Part shown: in pieces, positions 47,071 through 59,383 of the stretch
Layout of the letters: every line of letters begins with the position of its first letter
Numbering within the stretch: the first letter of the stretch is position 1
Source: Nocardiopsis dassonvillei_B
GTDB taxonomy: Bacteria > Actinomycetota > Actinomycetes > Streptosporangiales > Streptosporangiaceae
DNA: 64,000 nucleotides
Reading direction: 5' to 3'
NCBI RefSeq assembly: GCF_964273065.1
Contig: NZ_OZ186815.1
Coordinates: 5,642,001-5,706,000, forward strand
Translations under genes and position numbers: made by a program
The notes under the pieces: model-generated
What the model saw: only the letters and a program-made list of their open reading frames with translations
Database searches by the model: none
What the model was told of the DNA's origin: nothing

Positions 47071-47099
47071 CTGATATCGAACACGCGTTCGTCTATAGT
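47071..47099 (+). promoter_or_regulatory. uvrA promoter with embedded LexA (SOS) box
   Basis: The LexA box TCGAACACGCGTTCGT (47077-47092) fits the actinobacterial consensus TCGAAC-N4-GTTCGA except for the last base. It fills the spacer between a -35-like CTGATA (47071-47076) and a good -10, TATAGT (47094-47099), 17 bases apart. LexA bound here would block RNA polymerase, so uvrA should be DNA-damage inducible. The untranslated leader is then about 235 bases. Confidence 0.85.
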
Positions 47100-47341
47100 G
47101 GGCTTCGCGGCGGTGCCGCAGCGTCAGTGCGCGGCACTCCTCCGTTGCGGAAGAAACCGTCGGCGGCGGTCGTTAGGCTTGTCGGACGGGAGGGCCCGTA
47201 CCCTTCCCGCCCCCTTCAGCGGCCCGGATCCGGGGCCGGGCGGTCGTCCGGGGGGTCCCGATCGCCGCACCACGAACCACACACGGGCAGGCCGGAGCCG
47301 GCCGGTGCCCTGTGCGCCACAGCCGAAGGATGTCTCACTCG

Positions 47342-50176
<2,835 letters not shown>

Positions 50177-50191
50177 AGCCGCGGGTGCACG

Positions 50192-50238
50192 GGCGGCGGC
50201 CCGCCCCCGCACCTCTTCTCCGGGGGCGGGTCGCCGCC
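50192..50238 (+). terminator. Strong hairpin after uvrA
   Basis: An 18-bp stem (one G-T pair) closes on an 11-base pyrimidine loop, starting 16 bases after the uvrA stop. No U-tract follows, so it may act as a transcript-stabilising end. Confidence 0.65.
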
Positions 50239-50425
50239 GTGCCGGGCTTGGCCCGGACGGGGAGGGCGGTGCCCGGATCCGCCTACCGGGCCGGGGCCGC
50301 CCGGTCCGGTGCGGGAGAACGGCCGCCGGGCGGCAGGCCGGGACCGCCGCCCCCGGGCCCCGGGTTTGGGGGCGCGGAGCGGACCGGGCTTTCCCGGGAC
50401 CCGGAACGAAGCACTCCGCAGCGCC

Positions 50426-50442
50426 TACTACAGTGCGTCGTA
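50426..50442. promoter_or_regulatory. BlaI-like operator candidate upstream of the Rieske gene
   Basis: TACTAC-N5-GTCGTA is an inverted repeat (one half-site difference) resembling the TACTACA/TGTAGTA operators of BlaI-type regulators in mycobacteria. It overlaps a possible -10 (TACAGT, 50429-50434) 29 bases before the start codon. A repressor bound here would control the Rieske gene. No BlaI gene is in this window. Confidence 0.4.
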
Positions 50443-50470
50443 GGTTTGGACGTGCAGGTGAGGAGCGGTC

Positions 50471-50899
50471 GTGTCGGTCGAGAAGTCGTGCGGGTGCGGG
50501 GTGAGCAGGCGTCGCCTGCTCGGGACGGCCGGGGCGGTCGCCGCCGCCGGTGCCGTCACCGCGGTGAGCGCCTGCGGCGGGGAGCCCCCCAAGCCGCAGG
50601 ACGTCCGGCGGGGCCACGTGATCGGGCAGACCACCGACGTCCCCGAGGGCGGCGGCACCGTCTTCAGCCACAGCAAGCTGGTCGTCACCCAGCCCGAGAG
50701 CGGTGACTACCGGGCCTTCGCCGCCTCCTGCACCCACGGCGGCTGCACCGTCCAGGAGGTGGAGGGCGGGGTCATCCGCTGCCTGTGCCACGGCAGCGAG
50801 TTCGACTACACCACGGGCGAGGTCGTGGTGGGCCCGGCGCAGGAGGCGCTGGAGGAGTTCTCGCTCACCATCGAGGGCACCGACATCATCCTGGACTGA
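50471..50899 (+). CDS. Tat-exported Rieske [2Fe-2S] protein
   Basis: The 142-residue protein has a twin-arginine signal (SRRRLLGTAGAVAAAG) followed by a lipobox-like VSAC, so it is probably a Tat-exported lipoprotein. The Rieske cluster motifs are CTHGGC and CLCHGSEF, giving two Cys and two His ligands, plus the usual GPA. Small stand-alone Rieske proteins of this kind are common in actinobacteria; the partner is unknown, and it is not part of a visible bc1 complex. The GTG start has GGAG nearby. A bidirectional terminator separates it from the convergent MscS gene. Confidence 0.92.
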   Translation: MSVEKSCGCGVSRRRLLGTAGAVAAAGAVTAVSACGGEPPKPQDVRRGHVIGQTTDVPEGGGTVFSHSKLVVTQPESGDYRAFAASCTHGGCTVQEVEGGVIRCLCHGSEFDYTTGEVVVGPAQEALEEFSLTIEGTDIILD

Positions 50900-50936
50900 C
50901 TCCGCCGGGCCTCCGCCCGGGAGCCCCCGTACGCAC

Positions 50937-50969
50937 AGCGCCCCGGGACCGCGACGGTCCCGGGGCGCT
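50937..50969. terminator. Bidirectional terminator
   Basis: A perfect 14-bp stem (AGCGCCCCGGGACC with GGTCCCGGGGCGCT) around a 5-base loop lies between the converging Rieske and MscS genes and can serve both. Confidence 0.75.
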
Positions 50970-50986
50970 CGCGTGCGCGGCGGGGG

Positions 50987-52117
50987 TCAGGACTCCCCGG
51001 CCTCGTCCTCGCGGCGGCCGTTGTGCTCGGCGCGCCGGGCTGCCGAGGCGACGGCGGCCCGGGTCAGCATCTCCTCCTCCGCGGCCACCACCTCGGTGCG
51101 GTTGCGCGGCAGCGACTGCGGGTAGTGCTCGACCAGCCAGCCGATGAGGTGCTCGCGGATCTCGCAGGCGATGTTCCACTGGGCGCCGGTGTCGGCGGCG
51201 GTGGCCACGACGCGCACCATCACCTCGCCGTTCTCGGTGATGTCCACCACCTGGCAGGACCAGCTGCGGCCGTCCCAGTTGTCGCTGGAGGTGATGAGGC
51301 GGCCCGCCTCCTCGCGCAGCTCGGCGATCGGCACCTCCCAGTCCAGCGGCATCATCACCTTGGCGGTGATCGCCGTGCCCTGCTTGGTCCAGTTCTCGAA
51401 GCTGGTCGTGGTGAAGTTCGCGACCGGGACCACGAGGCGGCGCTCGTCCCAGATCTTGATGGTGACGTTGACCAGGGTCAGCTCCTCGACCCGGCCCCAC
51501 TCGCCCTCGACCACGACGACGTCGCCGATGCGCAGGGCGTCGCTGAACGCCAGCTGCAGGCCGGCGAACAGGTTGCCCAGGGTGGACTGGGCGGCCACAC
51601 CGGCGACGATGCCGATGATGCCCGCCGAGGCCAGCAGCCCGGCCCCCAGCGCCTGTACCTGCGGGAAGGTGAACAGGATCGCGGAGATCGCCAGGACCAC
51701 GATGACGGAGGTGATGACCCGGCGCAGCAGCCGCATCTGGGTCTGCAGGCGGCGGGCCTTGCGGTCGGCGTCTCCGTTGGCGTGGGACAGGCGGGCCAGG
51801 ATGGTGTCGGTGACGGCGTAGGCGAGGCTGATGCCCAGGGCGGTCAGCGACCCGATCATCAGGATCACCATCGCGTGCCGCAGGGTGCCGTAGGTGTCCC
51901 AGCCCACGTCGGAGACACTGGGCAGCCCGAGGTTGGCGCCCACCACGGCACCGGCCGCGTACCCGGAGTACCGGGTCCTGAGCACGAGGTGGTTGGCGAT
52001 GCTCCACACCTTGGCGAGCTTGTGCTTGAGCACCCAGCGCGCGGCGAACACCAGGGCCACGGAGATGGCCACGGCGATGCCGAGGACGATCCAGGCCCAA
52101 TATCCGTCGAGGTCCAC
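50987..52117 (-). CDS. MscS-family mechanosensitive channel
   Basis: This 376-residue protein has about four or five membrane helices. The pore-lining helix and following beta domain are clear: LLASAGIIGIVAGVAAQSTLGNLFAGLQLAFSDALRIGDVVVVEGEWGRVEEL. Such channels release solutes when turgor rises suddenly. The cytoplasmic C-terminus is charged. The start ATG gives MDLDGYWAWIVLG. It is transcribed away from uvrC; the divergent spacer of ~190 bases has no readable promoter. Confidence 0.92.
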   Translation of the reverse strand: MDLDGYWAWIVLGIAVAISVALVFAARWVLKHKLAKVWSIANHLVLRTRYSGYAAGAVVGANLGLPSVSDVGWDTYGTLRHAMVILMIGSLTALGISLAYAVTDTILARLSHANGDADRKARRLQTQMRLLRRVITSVIVVLAISAILFTFPQVQALGAGLLASAGIIGIVAGVAAQSTLGNLFAGLQLAFSDALRIGDVVVVEGEWGRVEELTLVNVTIKIWDERRLVVPVANFTTTSFENWTKQGTAITAKVMMPLDWEVPIAELREEAGRLITSSDNWDGRSWSCQVVDITENGEVMVRVVATAADTGAQWNIACEIREHLIGWLVEHYPQSLPRNRTEVVAAEEEMLTRAAVASAARRAEHNGRREDEAGES

Positions 52118-52304
52118 GGCGCAAGGCCCCCTTGTCGTTCATGTCGGAAAGGGTCGTGTACCCGCCCAACCTAGAGCATGCGGATACCCTTTCGTGACGT
52201 TCGGGCGACCTGATCGTGGTGGTCGGGGCGTGCCTGCGACCACCGTCCGGGGTGGGCGGGGACACGAGTGGCCGGATGTCACCGGCACCCACCAGAATGG
52301 GGGT

Positions 52305-54338
52305 ATGCCTGCGACACCTCACCTGCGTCCCGCGCCCGGTTCCATCCCGACCTCCCCGGGGGTCTACCGGTTCCGGGACGGGTCGGGCCGGGTCATCTAC
52401 GTCGGCAAGGCCAAGAACCTGCGCTCGCGGCTGTCGTCGTACTTCCGCGACTTCGCCGGACTGCACCCGCGCACCCAGCAGATGGTCTCCACCGCCGCCG
52501 ACGTCGACTGGACGATCGTGGGCACCGAGGTGGAGGCGCTCCAGCTGGAGTACTCCTGGATCAAGGAGTACGACCCCCGGTTCAACGTCAGGTACCGGGA
52601 CGACAAGAGCTACCCCTACCTGGCGGTGACCCTCGACGAGGAGTTCCCGCGGGTGCAGGTGATGCGGGGCGCCAGGCGCAAGGGGGTGCGCTACTTCGGC
52701 CCGTACTCGCACGCCTGGGCGATCCGCGAGACCGTCGACCTGCTGCTGCGGGTGTTCCCCGTGCGCACCTGCTCCGCCGGGGTGTTCCGGGGGGCCCGCA
52801 CCAGCGGCCGCCCCTGCCTGCTGGGCTACATCGGCAAGTGCTCGGCGCCGTGCACCGGAAAGATCTCCCCGGAGGGCCACCGCGCCCTGGCCGACGACTT
52901 CTGCTCCTTCCTGGCCGGGGACACCGGCCGGTTCATCCGCCGGCTGGAGGGCGAGATGAAGGAGGCGGCCCAGGAGATGGAGTACGAGCGCGCGGCCCGG
53001 CTGCGCGACGACATCGAGGCCCTGCGCGCCGCACTGGAGAAGCAGGCGGTGGTGCTGCCCGACTCCACCGACTGCGACGTGATCGCCCTGGCCGAGGACC
53101 AGCTGGAGGCGGCCGTGCAGATCTTCTACGTGCGCGGCGGCCGTATCCGCGGCCAGCGCGGCTACGTGGTCGACCGGGTGGACGACGCCGGGCCCGCCGA
53201 GCTCATGGCGACGTTCCTGGGCCAGCTCTACGGCTCCACCGAGGGCGCCCGGGAGAACGAGGGGACCGGCACCTCGGTGCCGCGCGAGGTGCTGGTCTCC
53301 CACGAGCCGGCCGACCCGGGGGCGGTGGCCGGCTGGCTGGCCGGGCACCGGGGCGCCAACGTGGACCTGAGGGTCCCGCAGCGCGGGGACAAGCGCGCGC
53401 TGATGGAGACCGTGGAGAAGAACGCCCGGGAGGCGCTGGCCCGGCACAAGACCCACCGGGCCGGGGACCTGAGCACGCGCAGCCGCGCCCTCAACGAGCT
53501 CCAGGAGGCACTGGAACTGGGGGAGGCCCCGCTGCGCATCGAGTGCTTCGACATCTCCAACCTCCAGGGCGAGCACGTGGTGGCGTCCATGGTCGTGTTC
53601 GAGGACGGGCTGGCCCGCAAGTCGGAGTACCGGCGCTTCTCGGTGCGCGGCAGCGGTGAGGGCGGCGCCGGGCAGGACGATGTCGCGGCCATGTACGAGG
53701 TGGTCAGGCGCCGGTTCCGCCGCTACCTGGAGGAGAGCGCGCGCAGCGGCGAGGTCGCCCGGATGGGTGGGACCGGCGGGGACTCCGCGGCGCGGGACGG
53801 TCACCCGATCGACGACGAGGCGAAACCCGGGAAGTTCGCCTACCCCCCTAACCTGGTGGTGGTGGACGGGGCGCGCCCCCAGGCCCAGGCCGCGCGCCGT
53901 GCCCTGGACGAGCTGGGCATCGACGACATCGCCGTGTGCGGCCTGGCCAAGCGCCTGGAGGAGGTGTGGTTGCCCGACGACGAGGACCCGGTCATCCTGC
54001 CCCGCACCAGCGAGGGCCTGTACCTGCTGCAGCGGGTGCGCGACGAGGCGCACCGCTTCGCCATCGCCTACCACCGCCAGAAGCGGGCCAGGGCGCTCAC
54101 CGGGAGCGCCCTGGACGAGCTGCCCGGCCTGGGCCCGGCCCGCCGCACCGCCCTGATCAAGGCGTTCGGGTCGGTCAAGCGGCTGGCGGCGGCCACGGCC
54201 GAGGAGATCGCCGCGGTGCCGGGCATCGGCCCCAAGCTGGCCGAGTCCGTGCACGAGCACCTGTCCGGGGGCCCTTCGGCACGGGAGACCGACGGGGCAC
54301 CGGTACCGAACAGCATTGACGGGGGAGGAGACACATGA
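52305..54338 (+). CDS. uvrC: Excinuclease ABC subunit C
   Basis: This 677-residue nuclease subunit makes both incisions in nucleotide excision repair. The N-terminal GIY-YIG domain reads PGVYRFRDGSGRVIYVGKAKNLRSRLSSYF. The UvrB-binding UVR motif is near EGEMKEAAQEMEYERAARLRDDIEALR. The RNase H-like nuclease domain includes ECFDISNLQGEHVVASMVVFEDG, and the end has a helix-hairpin-helix pair (LDELPGLGPARRTALIKAFGS, IAAVPGIGPKLAESV). ATG 52305 is the first sensible start, with only a weak GGGGGT before it. The stop overlaps rapZ by 4 bases. An insertion of ~25 residues (GGTGGDSAARDGHPIDDEAKP) interrupts the nuclease domain. Confidence 0.96.
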   Translation: MPATPHLRPAPGSIPTSPGVYRFRDGSGRVIYVGKAKNLRSRLSSYFRDFAGLHPRTQQMVSTAADVDWTIVGTEVEALQLEYSWIKEYDPRFNVRYRDDKSYPYLAVTLDEEFPRVQVMRGARRKGVRYFGPYSHAWAIRETVDLLLRVFPVRTCSAGVFRGARTSGRPCLLGYIGKCSAPCTGKISPEGHRALADDFCSFLAGDTGRFIRRLEGEMKEAAQEMEYERAARLRDDIEALRAALEKQAVVLPDSTDCDVIALAEDQLEAAVQIFYVRGGRIRGQRGYVVDRVDDAGPAELMATFLGQLYGSTEGARENEGTGTSVPREVLVSHEPADPGAVAGWLAGHRGANVDLRVPQRGDKRALMETVEKNAREALARHKTHRAGDLSTRSRALNELQEALELGEAPLRIECFDISNLQGEHVVASMVVFEDGLARKSEYRRFSVRGSGEGGAGQDDVAAMYEVVRRRFRRYLEESARSGEVARMGGTGGDSAARDGHPIDDEAKPGKFAYPPNLVVVDGARPQAQAARRALDELGIDDIAVCGLAKRLEEVWLPDDEDPVILPRTSEGLYLLQRVRDEAHRFAIAYHRQKRARALTGSALDELPGLGPARRTALIKAFGSVKRLAAATAEEIAAVPGIGPKLAESVHEHLSGGPSARETDGAPVPNSIDGGGDT

Positions 54339-55219
54339 CGGTCGAACTGGGCGGGGAGCTGCCGCCCGAGGTGGTCATCGTCACCGGGATGTCCGGTGCG
54401 GGCCGGAGTACGGCGGCCAGGGCCCTGGAGGACCTGGACTGGTTCGTGGTGGACAACCTGCCGCCGGGCCTGCTGCCGACGATGATCGAGCTGGCGGGGC
54501 GCACCCACGGCGCGGTGCCGCGGGTCGCGGTGGTCGTGGACGTGCGGTCGCTGGCGTTCACCGAGGACCTGCTGTCCACGGTGGAGGAGCTGCGCAAGCG
54601 CGACATCACGGCGCGGGTGCTGTACCTGGAGGCGGGCGACGACGCGCTGGTGCGCCGGTTCGAGGGCGTGCGCAGGCCCCACCCGCTGCAGGGGGACGGC
54701 AGGCTGACCGACGGCATCGCCCGCGAGCGCGAGACCCTGCGCGCGATCCGCGGCGAGGCCGACCTGGTCATCGACACCTCCCAGCTCAACGTCCACCAGC
54801 TCAAGGCGCGGGTGATCGGGTTCTTCGGGGAGAGCGACGAGGCGCGCCCGCGCGCCAACGTGGTCTCCTTCGGCTTCAAGCACGGGCTGCCGGTCGACGC
54901 CGACCTGGTGCTGGACTGCCGCTTCCTGCCCAACCCCCACTGGATCCCGGAGCTGCGGCCGATGAACGGCCGCGACGAGCCGGTGCGCGACTACGTGCTG
55001 TCCCAGGACGGGGCCAAGGAGATGCTGGAGGCCTACAGCGAGGTCCTCAAGCTCACCATCGAGGGCTACCAGCGCGAGGGCAAGCACTACATGACGCTGG
55101 CGGTGGGCTGTACGGGCGGCAAGCACCGCAGCGTGGCCATGGCCGAGCAGTTCGCGGAGCGGCTGCGGGCCCAGGGGGTGGAGGTCCACGTGGTGCACCG
55201 GGACGTGGGCCGGGAGTGA
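54335..55219 (+). CDS. rapZ: RapZ-family nucleotide-binding protein
   Basis: This 294-residue protein has the P-loop VTGMSGAGRSTAARALEDLDWFVVDNLPPGLLP, in which Arg replaces the usual Lys, and the RapZ C-terminal part (FGFKHGLPVDADLVLDCRFLPNP, MTLAVGCTGGKHRSVAMAEQ). In E. coli, RapZ controls the decay of the GlmZ small RNA; in actinobacteria it always accompanies yvcK and whiA. It overlaps uvrC by 4 bases (ATGA). Confidence 0.94.
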   Translation: MTVELGGELPPEVVIVTGMSGAGRSTAARALEDLDWFVVDNLPPGLLPTMIELAGRTHGAVPRVAVVVDVRSLAFTEDLLSTVEELRKRDITARVLYLEAGDDALVRRFEGVRRPHPLQGDGRLTDGIARERETLRAIRGEADLVIDTSQLNVHQLKARVIGFFGESDEARPRANVVSFGFKHGLPVDADLVLDCRFLPNPHWIPELRPMNGRDEPVRDYVLSQDGAKEMLEAYSEVLKLTIEGYQREGKHYMTLAVGCTGGKHRSVAMAEQFAERLRAQGVEVHVVHRDVGRE

Positions 55220-55278
55220 GGTGCCCGGGCCCGGGCGCGGCCCGGCCGCGCCCGCCCCGCCGGGTCGGGTGAACCGAA

Positions 55279-55307
55279 TCGCCAAGCGGGCCGTCTTCCC
55301 TTACATT
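55279..55307 (+). promoter_or_regulatory. Candidate promoter for yvcK
   Basis: TCGCCA (55279-55284) and TACATT (55302-55307) are 17 bases apart, a fair housekeeping-sigma match about 130 bases before the yvcK start. If real, yvcK has its own promoter besides read-through from uvrC-rapZ. Confidence 0.35.
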
Positions 55308-55437
55308 GACTCGGTCACCGTCGGTGCCGATACCCCGTGGGGCGGGGGCTCCGGCGGTTCGGGGGCGTCGGGCGCACCCGCCGTGCTCGGCGGTGCGGCC
55401 CGCCGCTGCACACGGGTACGAGGGGCAGGCCACGACC

Positions 55438-56412
55438 ATGGCGAAGAGCACCGCACCGGACGGGGACGGACCGCGTCCGCCCCGGGTGGTCGCGTTGGGG
55501 GGCGGGCACGGCCTGTACGCCTCCCTGTCGGCCCTGCGGCGGGTGACCACCGACGTCACCGCCGTGGTGACGGTCGCCGACGACGGCGGGTCCAGCGGTC
55601 GGCTGCGCCGCGAGCTCGGGGTGCTGCCGCCGGGGGACCTGCGGATGGCGCTGGCCGCCCTGTGCGGTGACGACGAGTGGGGGCACACCTGGAGCCAGGT
55701 GCTCCAGCACCGGTTCCGCTCGGAGGGGGAGCTGCACGGCCACGCCGTGGGCAACCTGCTCATCGTGGCGCTGTGGGAGCTGCTGGGCGACTCGGTGGCG
55801 GGACTGGACTGGGTGGGGCAGCTGCTGGGCGCGCACGGCCGGGTCCTGCCGATGTCGTCGGTGCCGCTGGACATCTCCGCGGAGGTGGTGGGCGCCGACC
55901 CCGCGCACCCCGACGAGGTGACCACGATCCGGGGCCAGGTGGCCTGTGCGAGCACGGGCGGCCGGGTGCGGTCGATCTCGCTGATCCCGGAGGAGCCCCC
56001 GGCGGGGCCGCAGGCGGTCAAGGCGGTCCGGGAGGCGGACTGGGTGGTGTTCGGCCCGGGGTCGTGGTTCACCAGCGTGCTGCCGCACCTGCTGGTGCCG
56101 GACCTGGCGCACGCCCTGGTGACCACGCGGGCCAGGAGGCTGGTGGCGCTCAACCTGTCCCCCCAGAGGGGGGAGACCGACGACTTCCGGCCCGAGACGT
56201 ACCTGGAGGTGCTGCGCGAGCACGCGCCCAAGCTGGGCGTGGACGTGGTGCTGGCCGACCGGGGGATGGTGGAGGAGCCCGAGCCCCTGGCGGCGGCCGC
56301 GCGGGACCTGGGCGGCCGGCTGGAGCTGGCCGACCTGGCGATGGGCGACGGCAGCCCCCGGCACGACCCCGAGCTGCTGGCGCGGGCCCTGGAGAGGGTC
56401 CTGAACGACTGA
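55438..56412 (+). CDS. yvcK: YvcK/CofD-like protein (gluconeogenesis factor)
   Basis: This 324-residue CofD-fold protein has VVALGGGHGLYASLSALRRVTTDVTAVVTVADDGGSSGRLRRELGVLPPGDLRMAL, GHAVGNLLIVAL and the later DWVVFGPGSWFTSVLPHLLVPD. In Bacillus and mycobacteria, YvcK (CuvA) binds UDP-GlcNAc and links carbon use to cell-wall synthesis. The ATG gives MAKSTAPDG, with GAGGGG a little far upstream. Confidence 0.93.
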   Translation: MAKSTAPDGDGPRPPRVVALGGGHGLYASLSALRRVTTDVTAVVTVADDGGSSGRLRRELGVLPPGDLRMALAALCGDDEWGHTWSQVLQHRFRSEGELHGHAVGNLLIVALWELLGDSVAGLDWVGQLLGAHGRVLPMSSVPLDISAEVVGADPAHPDEVTTIRGQVACASTGGRVRSISLIPEEPPAGPQAVKAVREADWVVFGPGSWFTSVLPHLLVPDLAHALVTTRARRLVALNLSPQRGETDDFRPETYLEVLREHAPKLGVDVVLADRGMVEEPEPLAAAARDLGGRLELADLAMGDGSPRHDPELLARALERVLND

Positions 56413-56450
56413 CGGGTTCCCCCGGGCGGAACCGGGGGAAGACCGGCGCC

Positions 56451-56834
56451 ATGGGCTACGACATCAGAGTGGAGCGGGTCTACGACGAGGTGCGCGGGGA
56501 TCCGCCGCCGGGTGCGCTGTTCCTGGTGGACCGGCTGTGGCCGCGCGGGGTCCGCAAGAGCGCGCTGGAGGGCGTCCCCTGGATCAAGGAGGCGGCCCCC
56601 GGCACGGAGCTGCGCTCCTGGTTCGGCCACGACCCGCAGAGGTTCGAGGAGTTCGCCCGCCGCTACCGGGCGGAGCTGGCCGGGCGCCGGCAGGCGCTGG
56701 AGCCGATCCTGGAGGCTGCGCGCCGCGGTCCGGTGACGCTGCTGTACTCGGCCCGCGACGAGGAGCACAACCAGGCGGTGGTGTTGCGCGACCACCTGCT
56801 GGAGCTGCTGTCGGCGCAGGTCGGGGGCAATTGA
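56451..56834 (+). CDS. DUF488/YeaO-like protein
   Basis: The 127-residue protein has the DUF488 signature IRVERVYDEVRGDPPPGALFLVDRLWPRGVRKSAL, then SWFGHDPQRFEEFARRYRAEL and VTLLYSARDEEHNQAVVLRDHLLEL. The function is unknown. It starts 38 bases after yvcK and lies between yvcK and whiA, which are usually neighbours. A run of G's (GGGGGAAG) about ten bases before the ATG may serve as ribosome site. Confidence 0.85.
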   Translation: MGYDIRVERVYDEVRGDPPPGALFLVDRLWPRGVRKSALEGVPWIKEAAPGTELRSWFGHDPQRFEEFARRYRAELAGRRQALEPILEAARRGPVTLLYSARDEEHNQAVVLRDHLLELLSAQVGGN

Positions 56835-56907
56835 CCGCACACCGGCACGAACGCCGTGACCCGCGTCCGAGGAGGTCTCGGGACGTCGGCAACACGCGGT
56901 CCCAGGG

Positions 56908-56936
56908 TCGGCACCGAGCGTCTCGTAACGTAGTCT
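56908..56936 (+). promoter_or_regulatory. Candidate whiA promoter
   Basis: TCGGCA (56908-56913) and TAGTCT (56931-56936) are separated by 17 bases, about 100 bases before whiA. The match is moderate. Confidence 0.35.
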
Positions 56937-57034
56937 GCCTCGAAGAAAGTCGCTCGTGGCGGGGCCGCGGCGGCGCCACCGGTGCCCGGGTGCGCGGCAC
57001 CGGTCAAGGTCGTTTCAAGGGGAGGATCGCAGCG

Positions 57035-58015
57035 ATGGCGATGACCGGCGTGGTGAAGGATGAACTGAGCCGTCTGGCCATTCTCAAGCCATGCTGCCGC
57101 AAAGCGGAGGTGTCCACCATCCTGCGGTTCACCGGCGGACTCCACCTGGTGGGCGGCCGGATCGTGATCGAGGCCGAGCTGGACACGGGTGCCGCCGCGC
57201 GCCGCCTGCGCAAGGACATCTCCGAGGTGTTCGGGCACGAGTCCGAGGTGGTCGTGCTCTCCCCGAGCGGCCTGCGCAAGGGCAACCGGTACGTGGTGCG
57301 GGTGATCAAGGACGGCGAGTCGCTGGCCCGGCAGACGGGGCTGGTCGACAACAACGGCCGCCCGGTGCGCGGACTGCCGCGGCACGTGGTGGCGGGCGGG
57401 GCCTGCGACGCGGAGTCGGCGTGGCGGGGCGCGTTCATCGCGCACGGTTCGCTGACGGAGCCGGGCCGGTCGATGTCGCTGGAGGTGACCTGCCCGGGGC
57501 CGGAGGCGGCGCTGGCGCTGGTGGGCGCGGCGCGGCGGCTGAAGGTGCACGCCAAGGCGCGCGAGGTGCGCGGGGTGGACCGGGTGGTGGTGCGCGACGG
57601 CGACTCCATCGGGGCGCTGCTGACCCTGCTGGGCGCCCACCAGAGCGTGCTGGCGTGGGAGGAGCGCCGGATGCGCCGGGAGGTGCGGGCGACCGCGAAC
57701 CGGCTGGCGAACTTCGACGACGCGAACCTGCGGCGCAGTGCGCGGGCGGCGGTGGCGGCCGGTGCGCGGGTGGAGCGGGCGCTGGAGATCCTGGGCGAGG
57801 ACGCCCCCGAGCACCTGGTGGCGGCGGGCAAGCTGCGGCTGGCCCACAAGCAGGCGTCGCTGGAGGAGCTGGGCCAGCTGTCGGTGCCCCCGCTGACCAA
57901 GGACGCCATCGCCGGGCGCATCCGCAGGCTGCTGGCCATGGCGGACAAGCGGGCGGCCGATCTGGGAATCGAGGGGACCGAGGCGAACCTCACTCCGGAC
58001 ATGCTGGTGCCCTGA
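57035..58015 (+). CDS. whiA: WhiA sporulation/division transcription factor
   Basis: This 326-residue WhiA protein has an N-terminal LAGLIDADG-derived domain (CCRKAEVSTILRFTGGLHLVGGRIVIEAELDT, AWRGAFIAHGSLTEPGRSMSLEVTCPGPEAAL) and a C-terminal helix-turn-helix (RLAHKQASLEELGQLSVPPLTKDAIAGRIRRLLAMADKRA). With WhiB it starts sporulation septation in Streptomyces by activating division genes; this organism is probably sporulating too. GGGGAGG lies nine bases before ATG 57035; ATG 57041 is an alternative. Confidence 0.96.
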   Translation: MAMTGVVKDELSRLAILKPCCRKAEVSTILRFTGGLHLVGGRIVIEAELDTGAAARRLRKDISEVFGHESEVVVLSPSGLRKGNRYVVRVIKDGESLARQTGLVDNNGRPVRGLPRHVVAGGACDAESAWRGAFIAHGSLTEPGRSMSLEVTCPGPEAALALVGAARRLKVHAKAREVRGVDRVVVRDGDSIGALLTLLGAHQSVLAWEERRMRREVRATANRLANFDDANLRRSARAAVAAGARVERALEILGEDAPEHLVAAGKLRLAHKQASLEELGQLSVPPLTKDAIAGRIRRLLAMADKRAADLGIEGTEANLTPDMLVP

Positions 58016-58344
58016 CCTGGGGCTGCGCGTCCGGGGCCGCGACGCGCGCGTAACACCGATGTTCGGCTTTGTTAACTGCGAGAACTCGCCGATAACTTCG
58101 GCAAATGGTATAGACCTCTTCGCTTTGCGGTGTCAGGATGGTCGCGAATCCACGAGCCGTTCGGAGCACGGTGGGCATGGGTCGGCAACCGACCCCCGCA
58201 CGTCCTCCGCTAGGCTCTTTGTGAACACCCGATGCGGCGTAACACCTGTTCACAGCCGCCCGTGCGGTGTACACCGCGGTCCTGGCGAGAACCGGTCGCA
58301 ATGCCGGGTGTAAATGAAGTGCGATATATGAGGGGATTGGTTCC
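58016..58344. other. whiA-gap intergenic control region
   Basis: This 329-base region is less GC-rich than its surroundings and holds no gene. Elements seen: AATGGTATAGACCTCT at 58104-58119, which matches 13 of 16 positions of the DasR (dre) consensus; the perfect inverted repeat TGTGAACA/TGTTCACA at 58220-58227 and 58247-58254; a -10-like TAGGCT at 58211-58216; and two copies of CGTAACACC (58049, 58238). They fit regulated expression of gap. Confidence 0.5.
58104..58119. promoter_or_regulatory. DasR (dre)-like operator candidate
   Basis: The near-palindrome TGGTATAGACC, in the frame AATGGTATAGACCTCT, differs at three positions from the dre consensus A(C/G)TGGTCTAGACCACT. DasR is a GntR regulator that responds to aminosugar phosphates. 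The site is 226 bases upstream of gap. Confidence 0.35.
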
Positions 58345-59349
<1,005 letters not shown>

Positions 59350-59383
59350 GGCGCCCGGCCCCCGCGGCCTCCCGGCGCGTGAC

